Below are positions 30,656 through 42,226 of a stretch of 64,000 nucleotides of DNA, piece by piece (positions within the stretch are counted from its first letter, which is position 1; each line of letters begins with the position of its first letter). The DNA lies in contig OX578276.1 in assembly GCA_951217055.1 (NCBI GenBank), positions 138,567,582-138,631,581 on the forward strand. Reading direction: 5' to 3'. The notes below the pieces were generated by a model. That model was not told the DNA's origin and did no database searches. It saw nothing but the letters and a program-made list of their open reading frames with translations. Position numbers and translations under genes: made by a program. Source of the DNA: Gerris lacustris (taxonomy: Eukaryota > Arthropoda > Insecta > Hemiptera > Gerridae).

Positions 30656-30944
30656 TTTGTTTTGTTTTATTTAGTTACTATATTATAGAAATCCTTTTCC
30701 TTTTCGCATTAGCAACCATTACCGTCTCCGTTAGGCTATCCGACTCGGTCGGTGCAAACGCATCCGTCCCCACCGCCCCCGGATCGCCCACGCTCCGCAC
30801 CCGCCACCTGTCCGTCCACGGTCCGCATACGGTCCGAAACGCTAACGGCCCGCACACGGTCCGAAACATTCGCGGTCCGCCCCCGGTACGAAACGCTAAC
30901 GGTCCGCCCCCGGCCCGAAACGCTAACGGTCCGCCCCCGACTCG

Positions 30945-30981
<37 letters not shown>

Positions 30982-31102
30982 GGTGTGCGAGGGGGGAGTG
31001 GGTGACCTTGGGGTGCAAGGGGAGGGGTTGGGGGTAAGGGGGAGGGGGGAATGCTGAGGCAATCCATAATCCATGGTTTTGCGTCATCTTATTTTGGCTA
31101 CT
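30434..31102. repeat. Polinton right terminal inverted repeat
   Basis: Reverse match of 14569-15252, ending ...GGCTACT. It contains a G run (about 30952-30979) and four-plus copies of the 27-bp unit (30820-30945), one more than the left. Just inside, it joins AGTT directly to ACTATATTATAG, lacking about 60 bp seen in the left repeat. Confidence 0.93.
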
Positions 31103-31108
31103 ATTGTT
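31103..31108. repeat. Polinton target-site duplication, right
   Basis: ATTGTT, identical to 14563-14568. Confidence 0.95.
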
Positions 31109-31123
31109 GCTATTTTTGACTTA

Positions 31124-31468
31124 AGCCGCGTCTACACGATCCAAGTTGACTCGGACCAAATCAGTTTTGACTTTATTTTGACGCTACTTGGATCGTGTAA
31201 ACAGGTTATCATAGTCAACCATATGATTATGACAAAAAAGCTGTAAAACATGAAAAAAGACGTGAAAAGTTGTGACGGATTTGTTTATAAGGAGGTGTAT
31301 TGACAGCTTTTATTTCTTTAAATTTTTTTTTTTTCCTTTGCTTCCTCTACTTGGACCAAGTATACTTGGATTGTGTAAACCTACATCAAAATTTCATTTT
31401 TACTTTGACCAAGTAGATTTGGTCAAAATTACTTGGTCCAAGTCTACTTGGATCGTGTAAACCCGCCT
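31124..31468. mobile_element. 345-bp PIF/Harbinger-like MITE
   Basis: The left end AGCCGCGTCTACACGATCCAA is the inverted match of the right end (complement AGGCGGGTTTACACGATCC). TTA flanks both sides (31121-31123 and 31469-31471), the 3-bp target of PIF/Harbinger. The interior repeats ACTTGGACCAAGT-type palindromes. It lies 15 bp outside the Polinton's target duplication, in the same older element. Confidence 0.75.
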
Positions 31469-32032
31469 TTACAGGTGAGTAAATAGTTAAAAGCATATTA
31501 AAAAAAGCAAGATTGGTTCAGTATACTCATCTACATAACAAAAATAACAATAAACATGTTTCTTTTTTACTTTCAGCGAAGTTTACTAAAAATTCCGCTT
31601 TATGAATGGGTAATAATATTAATATTGATCGAAACGTTAGTAAATAAGTTTTTTTTAAAGTCCGAAAAGTTTAAGCTCGGTTCAAGTTATGGAACCACAA
31701 AAAATTTTTAGTTTATTTTTTTCTTAAAAATTATATATGAATACATTTTTTGTCATGTAATTTGAGGGAATGAAAATTAATATTTATACTTTTCTTGTGA
31801 TACATTTTGTCGGCTTTATAACTATACCAAAAAATGTGTTTTAGCTTTTATACTTTTGGAGCAATAAGTGTTTTTATGAGCAAAAGGTATGCGATCTTAA
31901 AGAAATCATAAAATTTGACCTTGTGGGAAAATGGTTGAGAATAGACCCATGGTTTATTTGCCATTTTTTCTAGCCAATAAGGTTTAGAATCACCCTATTT
32001 ATTTTTGTACATATCTCACCAATCACACTGTA

Positions 32033-33179
32033 TATTAGAAGACCCCCCACCCAGTGATGCTACTTTAATAATTTCGTTTATAAAGACAATATTATACTAA
32101 AATAATTATTCAAGTCAGATATAACATTTCTTCTTATCGTTCTAGTAATATAATACAATTACAACTATAAGGATAATAGTTTTAAGTATTTCCAAACATT
32201 TAAATACGTTAAAAAACTCCATGCAACTTATGCAAGAACAGAAGAACATGCAACAGTATGCAAGAATTATGACTCCACTGACCTTCTCTATTAGAAAAAA
32301 AAACTTGAATAATCTACATAATATTAATTCTAGATGTTTTAATTTTATAGCGACATATGGGCCTCAGTATAATTTAAAACATTACCTACCATTAAACTGT
32401 GAGCCCGAGTCATGGGCATTGGCGAAGTAAAGTGGTTAGTTTTCTTCCAACCCACCTTAAACCAATATCTATGCCAACGAAAACATATCTGGTGGATAGG
32501 TGACTTGTTTCGCACTGGTGATCTCATTGAGATGTTAAAAGTGGTGTCCTCCATGATGTGACTAACATTACTACGTTTCCATGATGTTTAAATACGGGTT
32601 GAATCCTGATTTGGGATTTAACAAGTCAGGTGTTTCCTTAAGTTGTATTGAATCCGTATTCAATACACCAATAATAATAAACTAAATTGTAAACTTCACC
32701 TTTTATAACCAGGTTTGTTATGCTTGTTTACAAAACAAACTAAAAATGACGAATAAAGGTAATGTTTTTGGTTGAGCGGAGTGTAGTGTTTTGACTAGTT
32801 TCACCGAAAAAACCCGCTCGGGGCGCTCACACTCACACTCAGCGCATGTCAGGATCGAGTTCAGGTGATTGATTCCATGAAACACGATCCAGATACGATC
32901 TAAATCGTATTCAATTCATAAAATCTAGGTTACCATGGACAATTTGAATCAAAAAACTGTATTCTCATTATATTTCTTCGTTGCTTCTTTTATTTGTGGA
33001 ATATACCTAGTTGGGAACATATAAACTGTAAAATGCAGACGGAGTTTAATCACTGTAGTCAGTGCGGTCATGGCCAGAGTGTTGAATACGATTAATTACA
33101 GAGATCTATCCCAGAACTAATTATGTACATTTAATCCATACCTTAAGAGTTATCTTCTTAACTAATGACATTAGTATTA
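32033..33179. other. unassigned DNA with weak SINE-like patch
   Basis: Mostly AT-rich. At about 32500-32540 the sequence ACTTGTTTCGCACTGGTGATCTCATTGAGATG resembles part of the SINE at 55315 (CATGTTTCACACTGATGATCTCATCGA), suggesting a decayed relative. No gene seen. Confidence 0.35.
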
Positions 33180-33183
33180 TTTG

Positions 33184-33390
33184 CATAACATTACTATTTG
33201 TAGTAAACATAACATTACTATTTGTAGTAAACATAACATTACCATTTGTAGTAAACATAACATTACTATTTGTAGTAAACATAACATTACCATTTGTAGT
33301 AAACGCAACATTACCATTTGTAGTAAACATAACATTACTATTTGTAGTAAACATAACATTACTATTTGTAGTAAACATAAGATTACTATT
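33184..33390. repeat. 24-bp minisatellite (about eight copies)
   Basis: Units of CATAACATTACTATTTGTAGTAAA in tandem. The same unit, reversed, forms a second array at 47031-47150. The last unit ends at the LINE 2 insertion point. Confidence 0.9.
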
Positions 33391-34671
33391 TTTTTTTTTT
33401 TTTTTTTTTTTAATTTCTTTCTTTATTTGCAACTATAAGTATAATATATTACACATAAATATATCGCTGCCTAAGTTCTAACAATGGATATCTCAATTTT
33501 CACAACTTTTCAGGAGAGCATTTAAACTGTTTTTCTGACACACCTAAAAGTATTTTAATGCCTTTTTTAGATTTTATTTGTTATATATATTTATTTTATA
33601 TTATAAAATGATTAACGAACAAAAATAATGTATTAATAAAAAAATGAATGAGATATGCAGTGTTGTTGTTTGAAACTTGAGATAAATAGAGTTGAGCTAA
33701 TGAGATATTCAGAGTTACCATTTAGCTTTTTCGCCATGTCTTGAGATGTACTGTGTTGCACGTACATTATAGCTTGCTTAGGTGCTTTGATATTGCTATT
33801 AATTAACAAAATCTAATTATATATATATATTTTTTTTTAAACAAATCATTAGTTAGGTTTTATCTCTACCCCGCCCAAAGAAGAAACAACAAAAATAAAA
33901 AATTCAATATTATTATAACTTTTATTTTTTTATTTTTTTTTTTAAAAGTAAAAACAAAAAATTCCACTAAAAGAAGGATGTAAAATAGAATAAAACCTAA
34001 ATTATTATAACAAAATAGGTTAAAACATTATAAAAAAACATTATAATAATGTTTAAAACATTATAATACATAAATAAAATGGGAAACATTGACATAGAAA
34101 ACATTATAATACATGAATAATTTAAAAAAAAAATCCAATGAAAGGTAGGTACCCAGTATAAAATATGGTTGAATTGAAACTTTAAATTTTTATAGAAAAA
34201 TTAAATAATGACATTTTCCAACATAATTTGCTTGAAAAAATAAGATAAACATAAATTATTCCACTAGTATACACAGAACGATAAGAACAAAAAAAATGCC
34301 CATATGGTATTTCTTAATATTACTATATTAATATTAGCTACATTATTATAATGTTATTCTATTATGAAATAAAAAATAACACGAATAAAAAGGAAAAGGA
34401 AATATAAAGTATGGGCGCTCTGTAAAATTAGGATGAACCTAATAAGTTTTAATAATAAAATTTAAAAATATTATTGTTTATTTGCCTTTTTTTTCTTCCG
34501 ATTCATCTGCCTAATACTTTCTGTCTCACAAGGTATGGTGTCATAAAACCCATGAACATCAGAAGGCATAAATCTTTTCAAAAATTGCAAATCGTCGTAT
34601 TTGTCTTTTTTAATTGTTGGCCTACTTATATAAAGTCTCGGAAATTCTATAATTGGTTCTTTTTTTCTTTT

Positions 34672-34682
34672 TCTATTTGGGA
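34672..34682. repeat. LINE 1 target-site duplication, left
   Basis: TCTATTTGGGA, repeated exactly at 38062-38072. Confidence 0.9.
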
Positions 34683-35183
34683 CCCACATCAGAATGCACA
34701 AAACAAGACCGTAACCAGCCAGCAACTTGTGTACTGTGTGGGGGAGCGCACCCTGCAAATTATAGGGGCTGTGAAGTCCATAAAAAAGTTATGAATGCTC
34801 TCAAACCAAACCATAAAACTACTTCTACAAACAACCCACCAGCTCCAAGACTAATTCATCAACAACATCCTCAAACAAAAGGCAGCGCAACGTCAACGTT
34901 TCCATCTCTACCCTCAACTTCGTCCCACCAAACCACCAGTGAACAAACATGTAGCATCAGTTATGCAGCCGCTGCAGCTTCAGGCACCGTCCATCCCCCC
35001 TCTCAAAAACAACAACCTACCTTTATTCCACCTCCCTCTTCCCACGTAGATTTAACTACCTCGCTCCAAGAAACCCTCAATTCCTTTTTATCCGAGCTAA
35101 AAGCAGCCATCGAACCTCTCCTCACAGTCCTTCGCACCTTTTCATCAATTGTTTCAATCCTTCCCGCTTTCTCCCAAAAATGA
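34683..35183 (+). pseudogene. LINE 1 ORF1 (gag-like) 3' fragment
   Basis: C-terminal part of the LINE nucleic-acid-binding protein. It retains the last CCHC knuckle (CVLCGGAHPANYRGC), then a Ser/Pro/Thr-rich region. The 5' end is missing through truncation. The frame ends in TGA that overlaps the ORF2 ATG as ATGA (35180-35183). Confidence 0.85.
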
Positions 35184-37874
35184 CCTCCCTTACACAAAAC
35201 TCCCTCTCCATACTCCTTTGGAACGCCAACGGTGCAACCCAACATAAAAATGAACTCGACACACTTCTACACACTAAAAGGATCGACATTGCCCTCATAA
35301 CAGAGACACACTTCACTTCACGATCACACTTTTACATCAGAGATTACACAACACACAGAACAGATCATCCAAATAACACAGCACAGGGGGGCAGTGCGAT
35401 CCTAATAAAGAATTCCCTCTCCCACTTTGTTCATCCTTCCTCTCCAACAGAGTCCATCCAAGCTTCAACCATTACTCTCCTTTCTTCTCCTTTTAATTTT
35501 TCAATTTCCTCTATATATTGTCCCCCAAGTAAAACAGTAACCCGACAAGATTTTATTTCCCTCTTCCAATCCCTAGGTCCTAGGTTTATCGCCGGGGGTG
35601 ACTATAATGCTAAACACCCACAATTTGGATGTAGAGCAAGTAACCCTCGGGGATCTACCTCACTCCTACCTGTAATTCTATCTAATAAATACCAAGTACA
35701 CGCTCCTTCTGACTATACCTATTGGCCTACAGATCCACATAAACTTCCTGATCTCCTAGACTACTTCGTAACCAGCCCTATCATCCATTTCCACCCCTCT
35801 ACTTCAACCCTTCATGATCTATCTTCCGATCACAGTCCTGTTCTATTAGTTCTAGATCTCAAACCCACTCCTAAACCTCCAAGAGAAACCTTAATAAACG
35901 GACATGTAGACTGGGACTTTTTTAAACGACTAATAACTGACGGACTTGACTTAAAAACTTCATTAAAGACGCCAGACGAGATAGACCTTGCAGTAAAGAC
36001 CTTAACCGAGACAATACAACACTCTCTATGGACCGCGACTACTCCTTACAAGACAAAACAAACGACTTTTGACTCTCACTTACCACAAACTATACGGACG
36101 ATGATAACTGAAAAACGACGTGCTAGGGCAAGATGGCAACGGACTCGTTACCCGACTGACAAACTAACGTTTAACAGACTAACTAGGAAATTGTCGACAG
36201 CACTAACAGACTACAAATCTAGACAGTTTGCGGACTACACTGACAGACTAACCACTGAGGACAAATCACTTTGGTATATGACACGTAAAATCCTAAAACA
36301 TAAAATAAATCCCTCTCCTCTCCAAAAATCCGATTTATCATGGGCAAAAAGTGATGCTGAAAAAGCAGAGCTTCTTGGCCACTATCTCTCCAACCTCTTC
36401 TCACCCCATCCCGATATCCTTGACCATAATCATTCCTCAACCATAGAAGAAGACTTATTAACACCTCTTCAACTTTCCCCTCCTCCTAAAGCCTTCAATC
36501 CCTCCGATGTTTCATACACAATTAAACACCTCCCTTCAAACAAAGCCCCTGGTTACGATTTAATCACTTCAAATATCCTGAAACAACTTCCCAAGAAAGG
36601 AATCCTCTACCTAACCCAAATCTACAACTCTGTTCTCCGAACCACATATTTTCCTACTCTCTGGAAATTTGCAAAAATAATCACGATCCCTAAACCTTCA
36701 AAACCCTCTCACCTTCCAACCTCCTACAGACCCATCAGCTCCCTCGGGTAAAATTCTGGAGAAATTACTCCTTCGGCGAATCTACCCCATAATAGAATCC
36801 TTAAACATAATCCCAAACCATCAACTAGGTTTCAGATCCTTTCATTCAACCATTCAGCAATGCCACAGAGTTGTAGATATCATCTCATCCACCCTTGAGA
36901 GGAAAAAGTACTGCTCAGCTGTCTTCCTGGATGAAGCTCAAGCTTTTGACAGGGTTTGGCATGCTGGCTTACTCTGGAAACTCAAGGGTATCCTTCCATT
37001 CACATACTTCCTCATCCTTAAATCATATCTAACAAACCGTTTTTACCACGTTTCCTACAACCTTTCTACATCTCATATCTACCCTATAACTGCAGGGGTA
37101 CCCCAAGGTAGCATCCTCGCTCCTTTCCTATACAATGTTTTCACCCACGATATTCCTCAACACCCATCCACCATCCTTGCTTCCTTCGCAGACGATAAAT
37201 GCATCCTCTCCACCCATAAAAATGCTCGTACAGCTTCTGATATCGTTCAAGAACACCTAAATCTTCTCGAACTTTGGCTTAAAAAGTGGCGCATAAAAAT
37301 AAATGAAAGTAAAAGTGTCCATGTGACTTTTTCATTAAGACATGGAAACTGCGAACCTCTTTTCCTCAACCAAATCATTATCCCACACTCTAGTACTGTC
37401 CGCTACCTTGGGATATACCTTGATCGAAGACTTACATGGGCACACCACACAGCAACAATACGAAAACGCATCTACACACGATATAAACTACTACAGAGAC
37501 TCCTCAACAAAAAATCTAAACTCAACACACATAACAAAGTACTCATGTACAACACAATACTCAAACCTGCATGGACATATGGCATTGAATTATGGGGCTG
37601 CACCAAACGTTCGAATTCCTACCGCATCCAATCCTTACAATCAAAGATCCTCAGAACCATAGTAGATGCACCCTACTACGTCTCCAACCAAACCTTACAC
37701 AACGACCTCAACATCCCATTCGTCCGAGACCTAGCCATTTCCCGCTACAGATCCTTTCACCACTCAGTTTCCTTCCACACAAATCCTCTTATCCGAAACC
37801 TGTCATCCGAAACCATTCCTGATAACCCTCCCAGGCGCCTGAAGCGGCAATGGCCTCGTGATTTATTAGCCTAA
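35180..37874 (+). pseudogene. LINE 1 ORF2 (endonuclease-reverse transcriptase), one frameshift
   Basis: Copies LINE RNA at a nicked target. The first part (35180-36751, 523 codons) has the apurinic-type endonuclease: LLWNANGA at the start, ALITETHF, GGDYNAKHPQFGC and SSDHSPVLL near the end of the domain. The RT starts with NKAPGYDLI and SYRPIS. A small deletion near 36745 breaks the frame at RPISSLG. Reading resumes in another frame at about 36747 (GKILEKLL) and stays open through FLDEAQAFDRVWHAGLL, AGVPQGS, the catalytic FADDK box and the end at 37874. Apart from that one break the protein looks whole. Confidence 0.9.
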
Positions 37875-38028
37875 ACCCCTAAGCCTAAGCTATGTAAATT
37901 AATTAATTATAATCACAGCCAATAAGCTCTGTCACTGGATAGCTGTCTTATATCTGCCAATGTCAAGTCACTATTATACAACTGATCATTATTGCTTATA
38001 ACAAGGAATTGTAGTTGCAATAGTCAAT

Positions 38029-38061
<33 letters not shown>

Positions 38062-39995
38062 TCTATTTGGGAGTTCCTCAAGTGGTGAGTTCTCATTATA
38101 GTCCAGTTTGTATAATATTTTCCCAGTTGGTTCGTATTGAAGCCATCTCAGATCGACCACTGTGGGATCGCCAGGGCGTTTTCCTGGCCTGATAGATGAA
38201 TACATCATAGTTTCTTCTTTTGAATAATTTTTAAAAAATGTGTAATCCAATTGCTTAGCTCTGTATGGCAACGGAGGTCGTCTTGCTGTAACTGAATGCA
38301 AAACGTATTGACTGGGCAGGTAGACTTCAAGGTCCTCATACTTTCTCTGAATTAAGGAGTGAACACTATCACACTCCATTTCAGTATGACCTTTTTCTAG
38401 GTATTTTTGAATAATTGTGACATTCTTGGTCATACTCAAATGGAGTAATGCGTTTGAGAGCACCAAATTTCTGTTTTGATAGTTACAGCCATCAGAATAT
38501 AATATAACCGGCTTTAATGAGGTATCGAGCAATTCACTTATATAGTCGACTAGACAAGTGGCGAAAATAGACGAACACATACTAGCTTCCTGCGTCTCAT
38601 CAACCCAGTAAGTCATGACATCACGAGAAGCCAAATTAAAAACAGTAAAGTTATATATTGACAATTTTAATTTGTAGTAAGCTGAGGAATTGGTTAGAAG
38701 AGGAAGTGCCTGGACAGCCATCAGGTCACAACACAACGTGTGACAGTCTCCTTCTAGGGCAGCAGCCTTGTCTTTTTCTTTTTCCAAGCGGGAAGTATCC
38801 CTCAATTCAATGTGTTTTTGAAAAACTGTTTTTGAAATATTACCTCGACGGTTCAGTGTACAAGTGTCACATTTGTCTTTTTTGGGTTTACATATATCAA
38901 TGTTCTTTTCAATTCTAAGTCTATCAAACGTGTTTCTAGACAGTGGAACTTCCGGTATTTTCATACATTCTAACTTATACATATCGTATAATTGCCTCCA
39001 TGACTGTATGTCCCCTTGAAGAAAAATTACTTCTGTATCGATGTAGAATTTTGTAGAGTATTTTCGACAATAATGGGATGGTAGAACTGGTAGAGAATCA
39101 AAAAACTTCTTTAGAGTTTGGTGCCGTTTTCGAAAACTATTTTGAGTAATATTTTTGTTAAGTGCATTGGAATTTTGAGTTTCAGCATAACTCTGCAAAA
39201 TATTTTTATTTGAATCATTGCGTTTTTTAATAGGCATATTGTTATCGCGAAACTTGGTCAACCAAGTGTTAACTTCCGATGTTTTTAATCCCAATGTGCT
39301 GAGGTACATGTTTTTGCAAACGGGTATTTTGTTTTTATCGACTTTTAAAAAATAAAAATAACTTGAAAATCTTTTTGAATTACCTTCAGTAGTTTTTTGT
39401 TTTGTTTGTCTTATTTCTACTGTTGAACAAACGTACATTCTTTTGGAGTCCCAAGTCATTTCTTTCCAAAAATCGCGAAACAACCGTTGTCGTTCTACCT
39501 CAGTAATTGAATCACAAGACCTGGTTGCCCATTTTTTACAGATAGTTGACTCACACGTAGGGCCCATTACCCGTGCACTCTTTGGAACATCATTGATAAT
39601 TTTAAAATTTGTCGCTGTTTTGGCATTACCTCTTCTATACCCCATGTAAGCTTCCCCCATCATTCGTTGTTGTTTAATCATGTTTTTTGTCCATTTTTTC
39701 GGTTTTGCCAGAGCTAGTCTTTTTCTTTTTCTTGATTGAATTACTTCTAAGTCACTTATTTCAGTGTTATTACTTATTATTATCTCAGTCTCAATCACAT
39801 TGCCTTCTAAAATATTATTTTGTTCGATATCACAAGAAGTTTCAGCCATAACGTCACTACTATCCTCTACTATATCTATATCCATATCTATAATATTATA
39901 ATAATCATTATTATAATTAGCTTCAGTATTATTACTTATTACTATCTCAGTCTCAATCACATTGCCTTCTAAAATATTATTTTTTTTCGGTATCA

Positions 39996-40480
39996 CAATA
40001 AGTTTCAGCTATAAGATCACTTCTATTCTCTAAGATATCCATAATATTTTTATGATAATCATTATTATCACTTGCTTCAGTATTATTACTTATTACTATC
40101 TCAGTCTCAATCACATTGCTATCTAAAATATTATTTTTTTCGGTATCACAATAAGTTTCAGCTATAAGATCACTTCTATTCTCTAAGATATCCATAATAT
40201 TTTTATGATAATCATTATTCTCACTTGCTTCAGTATTATTACTTATTACTATCTCAGTCTCAATCACATTGCTATCTAAAATATTATTTTTTTCGGTATC
40301 ACAATAAGTTTCAGCTATAAGTTCACTTCTATTCTCTAAGATATCCATAATAATATTATGATAATCATTATTATCACTTGCTTCATTATTATTACTTATT
40401 ATTATCTCATCCCCAATCACATTGCCTTCTAAAACATTATTTTTTTCCGTAGTACAACAGGTGTTACTCCTATTCTCTGC
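39996..40480 (-). repeat. 153-bp in-frame tandem repeat in the DUF7869 gene
   Basis: Repeat starts are spaced exactly 153 bp (for example 40001, 40154 and 40307), coding 51-residue units with LIAETYCDTEKNNIL. More diverged units extend on both sides. A T-run of 8 in one unit against 7 in the others causes the frameshift of the gene. Confidence 0.88.
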
Positions 40481-42226
40481 ATAGGTTGCTTTTGTATTAT
40501 CATTAATTATTTCAGTCTCAATCGTATTGTCTTGTAAATAATTGTTATTATTGTTTCCTTCAATATCACAGTAGGTTGCAGTGACTTGCTCACTAATATT
40601 CTTGTTGACATTATTTTGAGTATAATTATTTGGTTCAATGTTACTGCTAATTATTACTGTTTCACCCTCAATCTCATTGTCTTCTAAAGTATTATTTTGT
40701 TCGGTATCAAAACAAGTATCAGGCACAAGATCACAACTATTCTGTACATAATTAGTTAGTCTTTCAGTCTTACTTAGTATTTTTATTTCAGGTTCAGTCA
40801 CATTGTTTTCTAAACTATTCTTATATGCTTTGAAGTCTCCATATTTTTGTTCCGATTCAGGCAATAGTTCACACTCCCTGAAAAAATTAAACATGTCTTA
40901 GAAGAAGGCATATTAAGTATTATAAAATAAAATAGAAATTTACCCCGGTCAGTAAAGGAAAACTGATATTAAAAATAAATAATACCTACCTTTTCTTGGG
41001 TAGAACCTTTTCTTTAGTATTATTATCATTGACGGTAGCAATTTTAATAGGCAATTTGGGGACATCGAGTTTGCTTGATTCCTATAACAACAATAATAAT
41101 ACCTATTATAAAAGTTATGCAGGTAGTTGTATATAATATTTAATTGTTGATTAAAAACTCCCTAGGAGTGTGTTCACTTCCATTAATACAATTCCATAGA
41201 TACTTCCATTTACAAAAGTAATGTAAATTAATATCACAGTAATTTTATTATTCGTACTTACATTATTTTTTTCTTTATTTGAGTTTGCCAGTAGTACCAT
41301 TAGCTGTCCTCTACTTTTTGGAGGATATGAATAATTTTTTACACGAACCATGATCACACTGCTAACAAAAATATATATATGTATTAAATTTTAATAATTA
41401 ATGATAAAAAATTGTATTATTATATATTTTTTTTAATTCATAAATTAAAAAAAATGTTTTGAAAAAACAGTAGATATCACACGATATCGAAGTTTCTAAC
41501 ACTGCATATCTCAAACGCATTATGTTAAACAGTAGATATCTCATGAAAGCCATATTTCTAACACTGCATATCTCAAACGCATTATGTTTTCCACAAATTC
41601 TATTAATTACAATGAGATATTTCCAATGCAATGAGCAGTTCTTTAATTACAAAAAAGTACATATCACATTACAATTGCAAGATTTTAAATTTTTAAACGA
41701 TTAACATTAGTAATTACTTACCTTCTCAAAGTCGACAACGAGGTTCTCAGATTACTATGGAGGATACATGAGATGTTCACTGTTGAATTAAAAACTTAGA
41801 TATCCAGTGTTGCCATTTTGGCCTAAAACAGCGCTTTCTGTTGGTCAGAAGTTGAATTAGACCGCACCAATCGATTCGTCTTGTCATTTTACATAAGATA
41901 GCGCTCTTAACTCAGAAACCCCAAAAAATGAGATATTCACTGTTAGAACTTAGGCAGCGATATATATATTATATACAATAACAAGCAAATGGTTTAAAAG
42001 TATTTAAAACAGGAAAACAATGAGGGGAGATAATACCCAATGGTAAATCCTCCAAAATGGAATACAGAATGTAAATTAAATTAAATTGATTACAATTACA
42101 TTACATTATTACATTAACATCCTTATTATTTATTTCACTATTATTATATACAAATATGCTCAAGCACGCACACATACACACGAAAAAATATATACATTCT
42201 TAGATATTCTATTTTAAGGTACCAGA

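Larger units (their letters stand above)
14569..31102 (+). mobile_element. complete Polinton/Maverick (adintovirus-like) element
   Basis: A 16,534-bp unit with AGT...ACT ends, inverted repeats of about 0.67-0.68 kb that are almost identical, and a 6-bp target duplication. It carries the expected gene set: family B polymerase, integrase, packaging ATPase, adenain-type protease, major capsid and penton. It also has a PLA2/core protein and several accessory genes. Every core gene is free of stops and frameshifts; the polymerase needs one splice. Near-identical ends and intact frames indicate a young insertion. I cannot tell from one copy whether it still moves or makes particles. Confidence 0.95.
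14219..32032. mobile_element. older long-inverted-repeat element that hosts the Polinton
   Basis: The left arm (14219-14568) and the right arm (about 31542-32032) are diverged inverted copies. Shared pieces include the outer ATACAG-GTG end, GGGTGATTCTAAACC, CTCATAAAAACACTTATTGCTCC and, at the inner end, AAACATGTTTATTGTT. The right arm has an extra ~130 bp. With the Polinton and the 345-bp MITE removed, the empty element would be about 0.9 kb and has no coding capacity I can see. The family is unknown. Confidence 0.7.
34683..38061 (+). mobile_element. LINE 1: 5'-truncated Jockey-like LINE
   Basis: Plus-strand insertion of 3,379 bp. It starts inside ORF1 and ends in AATAAATGTT and a poly-A tail of about 24 bases. 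It lies within the last exon of the DUF7869 gene, opposite in orientation, and is flanked by an 11-bp duplication. It belongs to the same family as LINE 2 and the fragment at 60806-61686. Confidence 0.92.
34471..41351 (-). pseudogene. DUF7869-type protein (candidate transposase), interrupted by LINE 1
   Basis: Predicted exons: 41351-41262 (ATG; GTAAGT donor), 41081-40990 (acceptor TTATAG; donor GTAGGT) and 40877 onward (acceptor TTTTTCAG); phases agree. The last exon continues to 38073, is split by LINE 1, and resumes at 34682 to a TAA at 34473-34471; about 1060 residues without LINE 1. A single extra T in the run at 39980-39987 shifts the frame. The N-terminal part has 51-residue repeats. 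The C-terminal part has CDLMAVQALPLL, VILYSDGCNYQNRN and LEKGHTEMECDSVHSLIQ, three acidic motifs that could form an RNase-H-like DD(D/E) site. A Cys motif CDTCTLNRRGN lies upstream. Such proteins are abundant in some hemipterans. Calling it a transposase is inference from the inverted termini. Confidence 0.7.
33465..41959 (-). mobile_element. DNA transposon-like element carrying a DUF7869-type gene
   Basis: The termini CGCTGCCTAAGTTCTAACA (33465) and its complement (ending 41959) form inverted repeats of about 33 bp extending through a GATATCTCA motif. A possible ATATAT duplication flanks it but is low-complexity. The element sits inside the 3' region of LINE 2. Without LINE 1 it would be about 5.1 kb. 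Copies of GAGATAT-CA-TGTTAGAA-type motifs recur inside both ends (33651, 33701; 41499, 41532, 41550, 41808, 41930) and are candidate protein-binding sites. Confidence 0.75.

Noticed and set aside
14569..31102. A free virus or contaminating contig rather than an insertion
   Set aside because: The exact 6-bp duplication and the shared host repeat on both flanks show it is integrated in this sequence.
33184..33390. Regular spaced repeats that could suggest CRISPR
   Set aside because: The units are contiguous with no unique spacers, and the context is eukaryotic transposon DNA.
33121..33438. Open frames of 60-103 codons over the 24-bp minisatellite
   Set aside because: Same cause: an in-frame tandem repeat, open on both strands.
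38658..38918. Plus-strand open frame of 86 codons
   Set aside because: Antisense shadow of the DUF7869 coding exon.
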